Positions 1 to 12,599 of a DNA stretch of 64,000 bases are shown here, in pieces; the first letter of the stretch is position 1; each line of letters starts with the position of its first letter. The stretch is from Amia ocellicauda (Eukaryota; Chordata; Actinopteri; Amiiformes; Amiidae): NCBI RefSeq assembly GCF_036373705.1, contig NC_089856.1:14166501-14230500 (forward strand), given 5' to 3'. A model generated the notes under the pieces. The model did no database searches, was not told the DNA's origin, and saw only the letters and a list, made by a program, of their open reading frames with translations. The position numbers and the translations under genes were made by a program.

Positions 1-130
1 GAGAAAAATGACAACCATTGAATCGTGACCATCGTCAAGTACTTGCAAACCAGCCTTGGACAGGGGAACATCCATTGGTGGATGAAGCCCCCCCTGTACT
101 ACCCCCAGCACGGGTGAAAGAGCAGCTCAC

Positions 131-3100
131 CTGCTCATGGGAGATGGGCGTCTGCTTCTGATTGGACAGCTCCATCAGGGTGCATACATCAGTACGCAGG
201 TCTGTCTTGCAGCCAATCAGCAGGATGCGAGTGCTGGGGCAGTAATCCAGGATCTCGGTCTTCCACTGGGGTGAACAGAAGTTGCATTAGTGGATGAAAG
301 AACAAGTTCACAGGCTCCAGTACAGCTTCAGAGCAATTCATTTGCTGCAGGAATACCAAACTAACAGAAACCTGAATCAGATAGAGGTTTGACAAACTGC
401 AAAATAAAAACTATTGACTCATCATTACCTTCTTCAGTGCGCTGTCAATGGTGTCTGGCCGGCTGATGTCGAAGCACAGCAGGACGGCGTCGGAGTCGCT
501 GTAGCACAGGGGGCGCACATTGTCATAGTACGGTGAGCCTGGGAAGACAAAACAACAGCGTCACAAAAGGGAGACACCAGGGAGGAGAGACCTGGACATA
601 GTTTCCCTAAGTGCCCTCCAGAGGGCAACCCGCAGCAACCTCAGCAAGCCAACCCATCGTTGCCAGTAGGAAATGGAACAATTATTGCAATTTTAAAAAA
701 AAAAGTGGGGTGCATTGGCCCACACCCTACATCCTGCTGTGGGAGGCACACTCCACAAAAGGGTAGCTGATGACTGCTCAGACCCATGCACTGCCGCCCG
801 ACAGGAACGCATCCCAAAACACAGTCCATCAGTCCATCGGACCCGAGCCAGAGGGTGGTGTGGAGACTCTGAGAGCAGTTCAAAACATTAAATATACATC
901 AAAAGCAGACAGATTTGAGTGTGTCTATATATAAACATCCGTTATACACATACACCGTGATGTAGCTGCACTGTCTCTCCCGTCTTGATGCTATAATTAA
1001 TAACAGGGTTTCCGGAACACTGCGGAATCTCTCTTGGCATTTGTGTGGGGAGGAGGGGTGACGGTGGTTGTGGGGGTGGGGTGGGGGAGGACAATCACAA
1101 AGCTAAACCCTCATTAGTGTTCAGGCAGCTCTCGGGTTATGCAACCACCTCAGTAGGCCTGTGCCGAGCAGGCGGGGGAAGGCACACACCCCGGCTTGTG
1201 CTCGGAATCCTTAAACAGGCTATCTGCGTTCTACCTGCAGTTTCACGTAACCACGGCAACAGGGCCTATGGAGAACCAGCCAGCCAGCCTGCTTGGGAAC
1301 ATCGTCCAAATACAGCATTCCGCCCACCCAGTCAGTCACCCACCTGCTTCTCCGCACAGCCAGAGGAGCATTTAATAAGCACCCCCCCACCGCAAAGCCT
1401 CAGCATAAATCCTGTTGTCACCGTGCCATCCTACCCCCCCCCCCCACCCTTTCTCAGCCACCCACCTCCACTCTGCCCACTCTGAGAGAAGTTCCTCTGT
1501 GCCCTACCAAGAGAGAGACCATTAGTTCACATGCATGCATACCCAACAGTCTTCTGAAACCTCCCTCTCCCTGCTCCTGTCAGACTGATTCTATTGGCTC
1601 CTTAAACAAAGAGGAATCCCACATGAAATCCAATAACAACAAAAAGAGGCCTATTGGGTACTGGAGAATCCCAAACCTCTGCCATTGATTTCTCCTTGGG
1701 AGAGGAGAGGAGAGAGAGAGGGGTCTGGGGCGGGGATTTTGAGTTTCTCTATAAACCGATTAATCAGGTCAAGATGATCTAGATCAATACAGACTGAAGG
1801 AAACGCCTGAGCAAAAACAAATCACAGCTGAATTGGCTGACTGACTCTAAAATTAGACTTGCAGTGGGAGAAAGAGGCAAGGATAATGGTTGGATCTGTA
1901 TGGAAGTCAGGGTTGTTCCTTCCATTTTTCAACTAATGATGCAGTGCACAATTAACGGTTGCTAATGAACTTAAATACAGGGTAGGTGGGTGGGTAGATG
2001 TCAAAATGTTCACACTCCCCTAACCCCCCCCCTCCATTCTTCTACTGTGCTTTTCACTGCCACTGCTGCTGCTACAGTAAACGGGTCCCTGGATTTGCAT
2101 AGCAGAGGGAGAGTATTCACCTCAACAGCACAGGCGCCCTGGCATCTCCCTCCGCTGCTCCGCCAGGCACGCTCCTCCACCCACCAAACATTGGAACCCC
2201 CTGCAAACATCTACGCAGCACACTGCCAGCCATGCAGACAAGTAGAGCATGAACAGTCCATAACCCTCCTGCTGCAGGTTATCCTTAAAGGACCTGGTCC
2301 CAATCGAACAGTTCCATCTGCAGTAATTGCGTCATTACAACGGTTATTGTTGGTTTCATCAGTTTTATAGCAGCTCTCTCAAGTGCGTTTCAGCCCCCCT
2401 CCCCCCTTACTCCGACAAACACGCAGCTCTATATGGCATCGCGGGGATTGTCGTTTCTATTTAAAGCAACATAACGAGTCAGGAGAGGAGAGGGAAAAAT
2501 GCAGGCATATGTGGGTGAAGTTCAACAGCTCCACATGTGGATGTTTTTATTTGCAGAACCAACAGCTGGGAAACATCTGCATCTATCCAGTGGGAGAGGT
2601 ACAGTACTGTGCAAAAGTTTTAGGCAGGTGTGAACAAAATGCAGTAAAGTAAGAATGCTTTCAAAAATACATGTTAATTGATAAATATAATCTATTAACT
2701 AAATGCAAAAAGTGAGAAAACAGAAGAAAAATCAAAGCAATATTTGGTGGGACCACCCTTAGCCTTCAAAACAGCATCAAGTCTTCGAAGTACACTTGCA
2801 CACAGGTTTTGAAGGAACTCAGCAGGTAGGTTGGCCCAAACATCTTGGAGAACTAACCAGTTCTGTGGATTTAGGCAGCCTCAGTTGCTTCTCTCCCCAT
2901 GTAATCCCAGACAGACTCGATGATGTTGAGATCAGGGCTCTGTAGGGACCATACCATCACTTCCAGCACTCCTTGTTCTTTACACTGAAGATCATTCTTA
3001 ATGACGGTCACTGTATGTTTGGGGTTGTTGTTATGCTGCAGAATAGATTTGGGGCCAATCAGATGCCTCCCGGATGGTATTGCATGATGGATAAGTATCT

Positions 3101-6100
3101 GCCTGTACTGCTCAGCATCGAGGAGACCATTAATTCTGAACAAATCCCCAACTCCATTTGCAGAAATCCAGCCCCAAACTTGCAAGGAACCTCCAACATG
3201 CTTCACCGTTGCCTGCAGACACTCATTCGTGTACTGCTCTCCAGCCTGGCGGCAAACAAACTGCCTTCTGCTACAGCCAAATCTTAAAATTTTTGGGTCA
3301 TCAGTCCAGAGCACTTGGTGCCATTTTCCTGTATTTTGATGCTTAGTTGATTCTCTTGGCCTTGTTGCCACATCGGAGGCATGTTTTTTTGGCCACAAGT
3401 CTTCCATGAAGGCCACTTCTGACCAGACTTCTGCGGACAGTAGATGGGTGTACCAGGGTCCCACTGTTTTCTGCCAATTCCGAGCTGATGGCACTGCTAA
3501 ACATCTTCCGGTTGCAAAGTGAAGTAAGCATGATGCGTCTTTCATCTGCTGCAGCAAGTTTCCTTGGCCGACCACTGCATCTATGGTCCTCAACGTTGCC
3601 CATTTCTTTGTGCTTCTTCAAAAGAGCATGGACAGCACATCTGGAAACCCCCCCCGTCTGCCTTGAAATTTCTGCCTGGGAGAGACCTTGCTGATGCAGT
3701 ACAACTACCTTGTGTCTTGTTGCTGTGCTCAGTCTTGCCATGGTGTATGACTTTTGACAGTAAACCGTCTTCAGCAACTTCACCTTGTTACCAGAGTTTG
3801 GCTGTTCCTCACCCAGTTTTATTCCTCCTACACAGCAGTTTCTGTTTCAGTTAATGTTTGTGTTTCAACCTACATATTGATGATTAGCACCAGTCTGGTA
3901 TAATTGTTTAATCATACACCTATAGGACTATATGCCTACAAAATCCCTGACTTTGTGCAAGTGCACCTAGAAGAACTGATGCGGTTTTGAACGCAAACGA
4001 TGGTCACACCAAATATTGATTTGATGTAATTTTCTTCGGTTCACTCACTTTGCATTTAGTTAAATGATAAATATAATCTATTAACAGGTCTATTTTTGAA
4101 AGCATTCTTACCTTTACAACATTTTTTTTCCACACCTGCCTAAAGCTTTTGCACAGTCCTGTACATTACACCCTCTAGCACCTCCCCGATCAGTCATGTA
4201 AAATACAGTGCATCTGGAAAGTATTCACAGCGCTTCACTTTTTCCACATTTTGTTATGTTACAGCCTTATTCCAAAATGGATTAAATTCATTATTTTTCT
4301 CAAAATTCTACAAACAATACCCCATAATGACAATGTGAAAGAAGTTTGTTTGAAATCTTTGCAAATTTATTAAAAATAAAGAACAAAAAAAGCACATGTA
4401 CAAAAGTATTCACAGCCTTTGCTCAATACTTTGTTGAAGCACCTTTGGCACCAATTACAGCCTCAAGTCTTTTTGAGTATGAAGCTACAAGCTTGGCAGT
4501 TTCTCCCATTCTTCTTTGCAGGACCTCTCAAGCTCCATCAGGTTGGATGGGGAGCGTCGGTGCACAGCCATTTTCAGATCTCTCCAGAGATGTTCACTCG
4601 GGTTCAAGTCTGGGCTCTGGCTGGGCTACTCAAGGACATTCACAGAGTTATCCTGTAGCCACTCCTTTGTTATCTTGGCGGTGCGCTTAGGGTCGTTGTC
4701 CTGTTGGAAGATGAACCTTCGCCCCAGTCTGAGGTCCAGAGCGCTCTGGAGCAGGTTTTCATCAAGGATGTCTCTGTACATCGCTGCATTCATCTTTCCC
4801 TCGATCCTGACTAGTCTCCCAGTCCCTGCTGCTGATAAACATCCCCACAGCATGATGCTGCCACCACCATGCTTCACTGTAGGGATGGTATTGGCCAGGT
4901 GATGAGCGGTGCCTGGTTTCCTCCAGACATGACACTTGCCATTTAGGCCAAAGAGTTCAATCTTTGTGTCATTTGACCAGAGAATTTTGTTTCTCATGGT
5001 CAGAGTCCTTCAGGTGCCTTTTGGCAAACTCTAGGCGGGCTGTCATGTGCCTTTTACTGAGGAGTGGCTTCCGTCTGGCCACTCTACCATACAGGCCTGA
5101 TTGGTGGAGTGCTGTAGAGATGGTTGTTCTTCTGGAAGGTTCTCCTCTCTCCACAGACACACGCTGGAGCTCTGTCAGAGTGACCATCGGGACTAAGGCC
5201 CTTCTCCCCCGATCGCTCAGTTTGGCCGGGCGGCCAGCTCTAGGAAGAGTCCTGGTGGTTCCAAACTTCTTCCATTTACGGATGATGGAGGCCACTGTGC
5301 TCATTGGGACCTTCAATGCTGCAGAAATTTTTCTGTACCCTTCCACAGATCTGTGCCTCAATACAATCCTGTCTCGGAGGTCTACAGACAATTCCTTGGA
5401 CATCATGGCTTGGTTTGTGCTCCGACATCCACTGCCAACTGTGGGACCTTATATAGACAGGTGTGTGCCTTTCCAAATCATGTCCAATCAACTGAATTTA
5501 CCACAGGGACTCCAATATAGTTGTAAAAACATCTCAAGGATGATCAGTGGAAACGGGATGCACCCGAGCTCAATTTTGAGTGGCAAAGGCTGTGAATACT
5601 TATGTACATGTGCTTTTTTTGTTCTTTATTTTTAATACATTTGCAAAGATTTCAAACAAACTTCTTTCACATTGTCATTATGGGGTATAGTTTGTAGAAT
5701 TTTGAGGAAAATAATGAATTTAATCCATTTTGGAATAAGGCTGTAACATAACAAAATGTGGAAAAAGTGAAGCGCTGTGAATACTTTCCGGATGCACTGT
5801 AAATAAAACATTAACCCTATGCACCATTTCTAGAGCTGATTTAATAATGCAACATTGTGTGTGTGTGTGTGTGTGTTTGGTGGGGGGGATGGTGACATTT
5901 CACACTGATCCCACCAATTACATATTACAGGGGTAAGAAGCAGGAGAACAAGTCTCGACATGCTAACCCACCCCCCCCACAAATGCACACACTCCCCCCG
6001 CTCTGGAATGCCAGGAAGGCTCTGCTCCTGGAACCCCCACTGTTCCGGAACAGAGGGATTCCCTGCGAGGCGGGTCAGGGGCACCCAAGGGAATTCCCAC

Positions 6101-9100
6101 AGCGGATAAATGTAGCCATTGTGAGAAGAGGCACTCCAATACATGCCTGCATGTAGGTAGGCCTATATAACAAGGCAACTCTGCAGCCAAATACACTTTC
6201 ACACACACTATCAAGTTGTGAAAACTATTATTAGCAGTCTCCATTTAGACAGAAAAAAATTATTACACACCAAATCAAACCTGGCATGCAAGCTCAATGT
6301 CTACTTCAGAAAATTATTTATTTTAAATTCTTAAAATGGGGGCAACTACCCAGTTACGAAACAAAGCACAGGACGGGGGAAGTTGCCACGTCATTGACAT
6401 TTGGTGGGTGCCTTTTCAAGCCAATACTCTGAAACTGGTCATAAAAGTCAGTACAATAAACAGTGTAAAAGTACAGAGCACTGAATTAACTCAAATCTAC
6501 AGTGAGACAGAGGGATCCATTTTCCAATATATTCCTGAAAATGTGCCTGCTGCAGTCTCCCTCACTCATCCTCTCAAAGAGGATCTAATTTAAAATTAAT
6601 TAAATCAAAATAAAAAGAGTAATGCAATGCCAGGTGCAGACAGCAGCAGAAGTCAATCCTCTTACGAGTCCTCTTGATCCCATTGCCAACACAGGGCTGG
6701 TAGACCAGAGTGGTGGCAGAGATTACACTGGTTTTGGGATGGGTGGATTTAAACATTCAAAAGTTTAGACTGTTATGAAACTCCCTTCTGTGATCCCCTG
6801 GGGACATCTCTTGCTTTATTTAATTGTATTTAAAATTCCCCTAATTTCAAATCCCCCTCAAAATTAAAATCAAAATCCCAAATCCACTCCCTATTAAACT
6901 TACTCCCTTCCTTCCTTCCTTGCAGCAGTCTGGCCGATGGAGGCCGTGTTCTGTTAAGGGGACACTAGTGATTATTCTGCTATAGTTGCTGTATCCCCTC
7001 GCCTTACGGTAGGGTCTCGCTCTGCAAAAGCCACAGGATATTGTGCCGTTATATAATGTTGCTTTTCGAGTGCGAGTTGCAGTGCACCAATGCCTCAGTG
7101 AGACAGATGAAGCCAAATCCCAACCCTTTCCAGTTTAGCCCCTTGAAGATTCTGACCCCACCAGCTTCTGAATTGCCAATTCAAATTACATAAAGTAGCA
7201 GAAGCACATACCAAGGACCAGCAATAGAACCCAGAAAGGATGCATCTAATAGTTTATGTGTTTAAATTGGACCGAGCCATTACAAATAATATTTCTTCGA
7301 TTACAAAACTTGAATTTCTAAACCGGTCAGCATCAAGGTCTCAGCCCCCATCGCTCTCCAACACTCACAGCTGCTTTCCCCGACCCTGGTAAACGCTCTA
7401 CCCATCAGCCCACCGCCTCCACCAAGGCTGCCAACTGGCACAGTGGCACAGAAACCAATCACATCAGTGAGATCAAGGATGGGGTCAGGGGTCAGGGAAG
7501 TCAGACAACAGCACCACTTTCTATTCATGGCTGGTTTATTTTCTCCCCCCCTATGCCCAGGGTTGGGTTCTGCAGTTTGAGACCTAGCCATTGCTTTATG
7601 TAAACATTATGTCATCATGTTTAACCACAACAGAGATAAATAAATAAACACTTGCTAGTGCGGACTGTCACCCCGGCTGAATGGGCATCACATCACATTA
7701 GCACATCTTGCGGCACTCGGTCTTCGGGGGAAACGCAACAGCCTGCAACGCTACACTGTGAGCACTTGCTCATACTGAAGTCGCTATTAATTTTAATCAC
7801 CCTAGGAATAGTGTTGCCGTGCTCACACCCTCTCCTCCTCTCAGAAACAGACACACACCTCCAAGGGGGATTCTTTGCAGGTTTCAGTTTGTGCTTTTCA
7901 ATTCAAAGCCGATTCATACCAGTAGGTGAATGGTGATTTTGCTTCTAATCCAAATAATTAGGTCAATAAAGTAACAGATCTGATCCCTGGACCAGGCTAC
8001 AGATGGAGCCAAAGAGAGGAGGCAGGTCAGCCACAACACAGGAAGTCTTATAGGTCCATCCAAATCCAAGGACTTTAATTTCATGAAGGCCTGTCTGCGT
8101 ACAAGTGGTACAGCACAGCGTCACCGCATGAACAAGGGTCTGTCATTTCCGTCCCCGTCCCCAACGTCCCTCTTCCCATTTCACTGAGAAGACTAATTAC
8201 AAAAGCAGTGTTCCGAGTGTTTTAGGGGTGTGTTCATTTTAAAAAGGCGCCGCGTTGGATAAATGTTTATTAGTCAGCAGCTCTAAGCCACTTTGATGCC
8301 TGAACTTTTTTTTTTTTTTTTGTAGTTTCATGTAGTTTTTCCCTGCGGTGATGAAGGAAGAGAGGAGCGGAGAAGGGGGTGGGGTGAGGAATGTGCAGCG
8401 AGTTCAATGCAGCGGAAGCCTGGCGGATTGATGGCATTCCCGTCTCTCTGTGTTGAAAGATCCCGGGCAGATATTTCAAACAGACTCTGGCAGGTTAATG
8501 GGGTGTAATGGCGTTAGAGGGGAAGCCAGGCTCATTAAAAACGAGTATTTTACAGGTTTTTTTTGCGTTTGTTGGTTTTTCCTTCAAGGGCAGGCACGTT
8601 TCACAGTATGCTGCAGCCGGCAGGGGCTGAAACTCGCTGCGCGGGAGGCTGGTGTGGGTCCCCGGGCCCAGGCGCAGCGGGGGTCGCTTGTACAGCCGCG
8701 AACATTTGCTTCCAAACGCCTCTAATTGGGGCGCGGGAAAATGCGTGCGTTTTGCCACCCTTTGAGAGGTAAGTCCGCTCTTTGCGTTCAAGTTACGGTT
8801 GTTTCGTACAAAACAGTCTCGGTACAAGCAGGGGGGATGGTGGGGCTATTCTGCACTGTTCGTCTTTTTAAACGCGTCAACTGTATGAAATAAATTATAT
8901 CCTGCTTTTACTGGAGGCTGTTAGGTTTGAACACTTGTAGTTGTGCATATAGGCCGTTTCTGCCCCCCAGCCCAGCACTGGTTGTCCATTCCGTGTAGAA
9001 GAAACACTTGGCTTTACGAGGACGTTATGAAGGCCCCCCAGCCGAGAATAGAGTAACAGGCTATACTTATTGAAGACGTGAACGTTTGTTTAACTTCAGG

Positions 9101-12100
9101 TCTGCTGCATAGTATTCGTCCCAAATTCGTCATAAATGTATTATAAGTTCACCATGCGGCTCGAGTATTATTCCCAGCCTAGTATTCTTATTAATAACCC
9201 TTATAATGTAGTGCTCTTCAAAGATGAGCGCTTGGGGGAGTGGGAATAGAGTCCAGACAGCCCCGCCCCCTTCCGTTAATTAACAGTAATTAGGAAAAGT
9301 AAGCGGCGCTAATGATCTTCGGTGTATCCAGATTAATCCCATTTACTGTGCGGTGCAGAACGGCGGGGTGGTACAGATCTCCGTTGGGGGCATTTTTCCC
9401 AGATAAAAGGGGATTTTTTTATATTTGCATTGTTAATACTGCGGCTTCAATCCCATCTGGGGGGCAGGGAGAATTCTGGCGCGTCTGGTTTCGGAGGGGG
9501 AGGGAGAGAGAGAGAGAGAGAGAGAAATTGGTGGCTGGAGCGCATCCGAAATTGTTCTTGGCGTATAAATCGATACAGATACGCTGCGTTCCTCCTTTGA
9601 TACGATTAGTTTAATCATCTCTACGAAGCCTGTTGGTCATTCGTAGTCTCGGCGATCCCACCGTCCAGATCGCCGACCAAGGTATTGATTATCACTTATG
9701 AAGTTATTATAATTGATTATTCGTCTTATTGCACAGGCACGTCAGTGGGCAGAGAGATTCCTACTGACCAGTTATACTAAACCATTCCAATGCGCGTCAG
9801 TGGCGACTGACTGCTTCCAGCAATAGCCTACACCACAGTATATCCTACACTAAACCACCGCAAAACATATTAATCATCTCTAAGCAGACGCCCCTCAGTT
9901 GTTTTCACAGGATACATTTTCAAAGTATTATAAAGTGCATTAAATACAATCAGTACATCGTACAATAAGCACATCCCAGTATATGGAAACACACACACAC
10001 TTACCAAATTAAAATTAATTTCAGCAATCTCAATATGCGCCCGCAGGCTGAATACCTGTGCATATTACATTGAAGCTGTAACAGGAAACAGGAAAATCCT
10101 TCCATAATCGGGGAAGGACAATAGAGTGGGCTACAGCATCCAGACAAAGGTAACAAGACGCATCAGAGCACACATCTCTTCTCTACACAACAGCCAGCCC
10201 GGGACACAGCCCGGGCATTTCCGACCCGGCTCTCCGACAGCAGCTTTCAGATCCCGCCTGGCCCCGACACGCCGCTCGCCGCTCTGGAGCGAATGCAGTA
10301 TTTTCAGACCAGACAGCTGTTATCCCTCGATGCGTTAAACACACAAAAAAACGACTGCAGCCTCGCACAGAGACAAAGATGATGGCTACAATTTAACGGA
10401 TTGAACTTGGTGCTACAACGGTCAACAAATATAGGTCTCTGATCCAACACATGTTGTCACAATCATTATTTGCTTAGATTGACAAGAAAGGACCAGGGAT
10501 AAGAGACAAGCAGTCAGGTATTTCAGACGTCATTCTCGTGGAGATAGGACAGGCATATCTAATATAGGCTATATAATGTTGTAGTTCGGTTTCTTTACCC
10601 TCAAGAATAAGATTTAAAAAAGTGGAGCACATACTTGGTAAGGTCAGGGTTACTTCCATTTTTTTTTAAACACTAAATTATGCACCAGTTTTCATTAAAT
10701 GCTCTTCGACCCAAACAGATGTACCACCAATTTTACATCGGCAGAACAGGATCATTCACAAAACTGCGAAGAAAGAAAAATACAATTTCCAAGTCACAGT
10801 AGCCTAATGACAAACCACCAACAGCCATATAAAAATCAATTAATCTCGCTCGAGGAGAAAAAAAGAAAAAAAAAAGCTCTCGTTACTGGTCCCGCCACAT
10901 CAAGCGGTCAGTCACGGTTCATTATTGAATCAGTGGCACCGGGCGATCACCCGTATTGATCCGGTATCGATCGCAGCTTACCTGACGTGTCCCAGAGACT
11001 GAGCTCCACACGCTGCTCCTCCAGCTCCAGGCAGGCCGTGTAGTTCTCAAACACCGTCGGCACGTAAGTCTGCAGGGAGACACGAAGCCGGCATTAGATT
11101 ATACTAATCGTGTGTACATACATACATACATACATACATACACACACTCCGCAGTGGAATCAATGGATCACACTGCTTTTAAGTATAAGCATTACCGGGG
11201 CGGCTCTGCAGGGGTCTCCTAATGCGCGTTGAAACTTAATTTACGTGGAAATTAATTGCAGGCTACAGTAGTTTATTTCAAAGCCCCCAGGAAAATTGTC
11301 AGACTACACAACTCCGCGCCAACCACACTCACTTGGACAGCACACAAATGTATACAATTCACGCGTGCCAAGCATTTACCCCACTACTCCCCACAAACAC
11401 ACCCCCCATAATCATAGTTGCCACTCAGAAAGCGACTGCAGGCTTAAATCAGTTTTTATCATGTAGCTGGAAAAACTCCCGGATGTATCGATTAAGCTCC
11501 AGGTACAATGTTCAGTGCTCAGCAATTTAGGAGCCGAGGGAATGCAGTGGGGGGGAAGATTGGCAACCTCGACTTGCACCCCCGGCCAAGCGCGGGCCAG
11601 CGTGTCGCTGCCCACTGGACACTCGCGGAGCCCGTGTGGTCGCAGAGACGGCAGTAAGTGCGCATTCCTGCACCGCACCGCACCGCACCGCACCGCACCG
11701 CATCCGAGCAGGAAACACGCCGGAGCGACAGGGACCCCTGCACTCGACGCGCGCATTTAACCGCGTGTGCACATTGCCCGGGCTGCCGAGCCACGAGATG
11801 ATCAAGGGGGTGGGGGGAGGAAAAATAAAACTGCTGCAAAGAACCACCGGGCAGGATACATAAATATCTATAATTGTCAATAAATATATGCAATAAATCG
11901 ATGCATTGGTAATTAAGACGCCGATACAGAACAACAGGTTATCCTTCTGCCTACTTAACCCCCCCATAAGAGAAATGTATACAACATGAACACACCAATG
12001 CAACGATACAGGACTGAATGTTAAACACTGCGCAAAACCTCGGAAGACGAGTAAGTCTGCCTCTTTCCTCACGCGACCGTAAAGCGGATGCAAAATAAAA

Positions 12101-12254
12101 TGAAGACCTCGGGTTAAAAAAGAAAAGAAAATGCACATACCTCGGGGTAGCAGTCCTTGGCTAGCACTTGCAACATCGCCGTCTTCCCGCATTGGACGTC
12201 TCCTACCAAAACTAGCTTACACCTCAGGGGCTGTGTATTTCTCCTCTCCTTCAT
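131..12254 (-). CDS. rnd1: rnd1, Rho family GTPase 1 (partial, last exon outside window)
   Basis: Rnd proteins are Rho-family GTP-binding proteins that stay GTP-bound and antagonise RhoA signalling at the plasma membrane, loosening actin stress fibres and adhesions. Coding exons on the minus strand are 12254-12141, 11069-10982, 538-429 and 265-131, all with GT-AG borders and matching phases (38 codons; 88 nt; 110 nt; 45 codons). They encode about 149 residues, starting [20 protein letters not shown]. The P-loop reads GDVQCGKT (residues 18-25). The switch II region reads [13 protein letters not shown], with DTSG replacing the usual DTAGQ, the Rnd hallmark that goes with lost GTPase activity. 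The base-recognition loop reads GCKTDLR. The C-terminal basic tail and CAAX box must lie beyond base 1. The match to human RND1, as I know it, is close; RND2 or RND3 is less likely from the short MKERR start. Intron 2 is about 10.4 kb and holds two transposons. Confidence 0.93.
2600..4163 (-). mobile_element. Tc1-like DNA transposon, degenerate, in rnd1 intron 2
   Basis: Inverted terminal repeats are visible: the left end begins CAGTACTGTGCAAAAGTTTT and the reverse complement of the right end begins CAGGACTGTGCAAAAGCTTT. Both continue AGGCAGGTGTG and both are flanked by the TA dinucleotide that Tc1/mariner elements duplicate. The body holds a broken transposase on the minus strand. It sits only 40 bases from a second, unrelated Tc1-like element. 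Confidence 0.9.
2740..3741 (-). pseudogene. Tc1-like transposase, frameshifted
   Basis: The minus-strand reading starts [20 protein letters not shown], a paired helix-turn-helix DNA-binding start, and continues through GRPRKL. It shifts frame near 3385-3400 and resumes as the catalytic domain (LWTDDPKI...). The QQDND block of active transposases is replaced by QHNNN, so the second catalytic Asp is lost. The end motif [11 protein letters not shown] survives, then a stop at about 2871 cuts the tail. About 37 residues separate the lost Asp position and the Glu, so this is not a standard DD34E copy. It cannot make active transposase. Confidence 0.88.
4204..5801 (-). mobile_element. Tc1-like DNA transposon with about 210-bp inverted repeats
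   Basis: The element is bounded by TA and has long inverted terminal repeats: about 210 bases at the left (from CAGTGCATCTGGAAAGTATT) reappear inverted at the right with only a handful of mismatches. Its transposase lies on the minus strand and is broken. Long, well-matched terminal repeats next to a dead gene suggest a fairly young copy that was mobilised or died recently. It lies in rnd1 intron 2. Confidence 0.93.
4423..5406 (-). pseudogene. Tc1 (DD34E) transposase, frameshift plus nonsense
   Basis: The reading starts [20 protein letters not shown], with helix-turn-helix regions and GRPAKLS, then KRHLKDSD. The frame breaks near 4990 and resumes [33 protein letters not shown]. The Trp codon of the [10 protein letters not shown] motif has become TAG (near 4627). 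The Glu motif reads DLNPSEHLW, 34 residues after the second Asp, so the family is DD34E Tc1. The tail ends at the canonical KGASTKY. Two lesions mean no functional product. Confidence 0.92.
5802..10981. other. Remainder of rnd1 intron 2
   Basis: I see no convincing gene here. The stretch holds a (TG)n run near 5856-5876, a CpG-richer patch around 8600-8800, a (GA)n run near 9500-9525 and otherwise unique-looking AT-rich sequence. The short open frames have no recognisable domain and no coding character. Confidence 0.6.
11672..11702. repeat. (CCGCA)n pentamer tandem repeat in rnd1 intron 1
   Basis: About six tandem copies of the unit CCGCA, in the GC-rich part of intron 1 about 450 bases downstream of exon 1. 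Confidence 0.85.
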
Positions 12255-12476
12255 TGTGAATTGTGTCGGAAGAAGAAGGGGGCGAAAAAAAAAGAAGGGA
12301 TATGCCAAAGCAACAACTTCAACAAAAACAAAAATACAAAACACACTGCGGGTTTTCTTAAAAAATAGGTCTTATCCGTATGCAATGTGAAAGCGTACGC
12401 TCTTCCTCCAAACTCACTAGAATCATTCCACTGGGTCAACCCGCAGCGCTCTGACTGGCAGCAGCACGCCACTGCC

Positions 12477-12500
12477 TTTTATACCCCTTCTCCAGCCAAT
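12477..12500 (-). promoter_or_regulatory. rnd1 core promoter: TATA box and inverted CCAAT box
   Basis: On the minus strand a TATAAAA box (12483-12477, in context GGTATAAAAGGC) lies about 225 bases upstream of the rnd1 ATG, with an inverted CCAAT motif (ATTGGCT, 12500-12494) just behind it. Transcription would be expected to start near 12450, giving a 5' UTR of roughly 195 bases within exon 1. The start site is inferred from the usual TATA spacing, not seen. Confidence 0.6.
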
Positions 12501-12599
12501 CACCTTGCAGGATTCTCCTGGCTCGGGCTATCTTCAAAGTTCTACTGCCCCCTAAATTCCACTGCTCCCGTTTGTTACCGAGAGAGAGACCCGTGACGA

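Noticed and set aside
1045..1688. Two overlapping frames of 130-146 codons in rnd1 intron 2
   Set aside because: They are low-complexity, Pro-rich and without domain or conservation signs.
11519..12192. Minus-strand frames of 124-221 codons crossing rnd1 intron 1
   Set aside because: They run through intron sequence, include the CCGCA repeat and ignore the good rnd1 donor at 12140.
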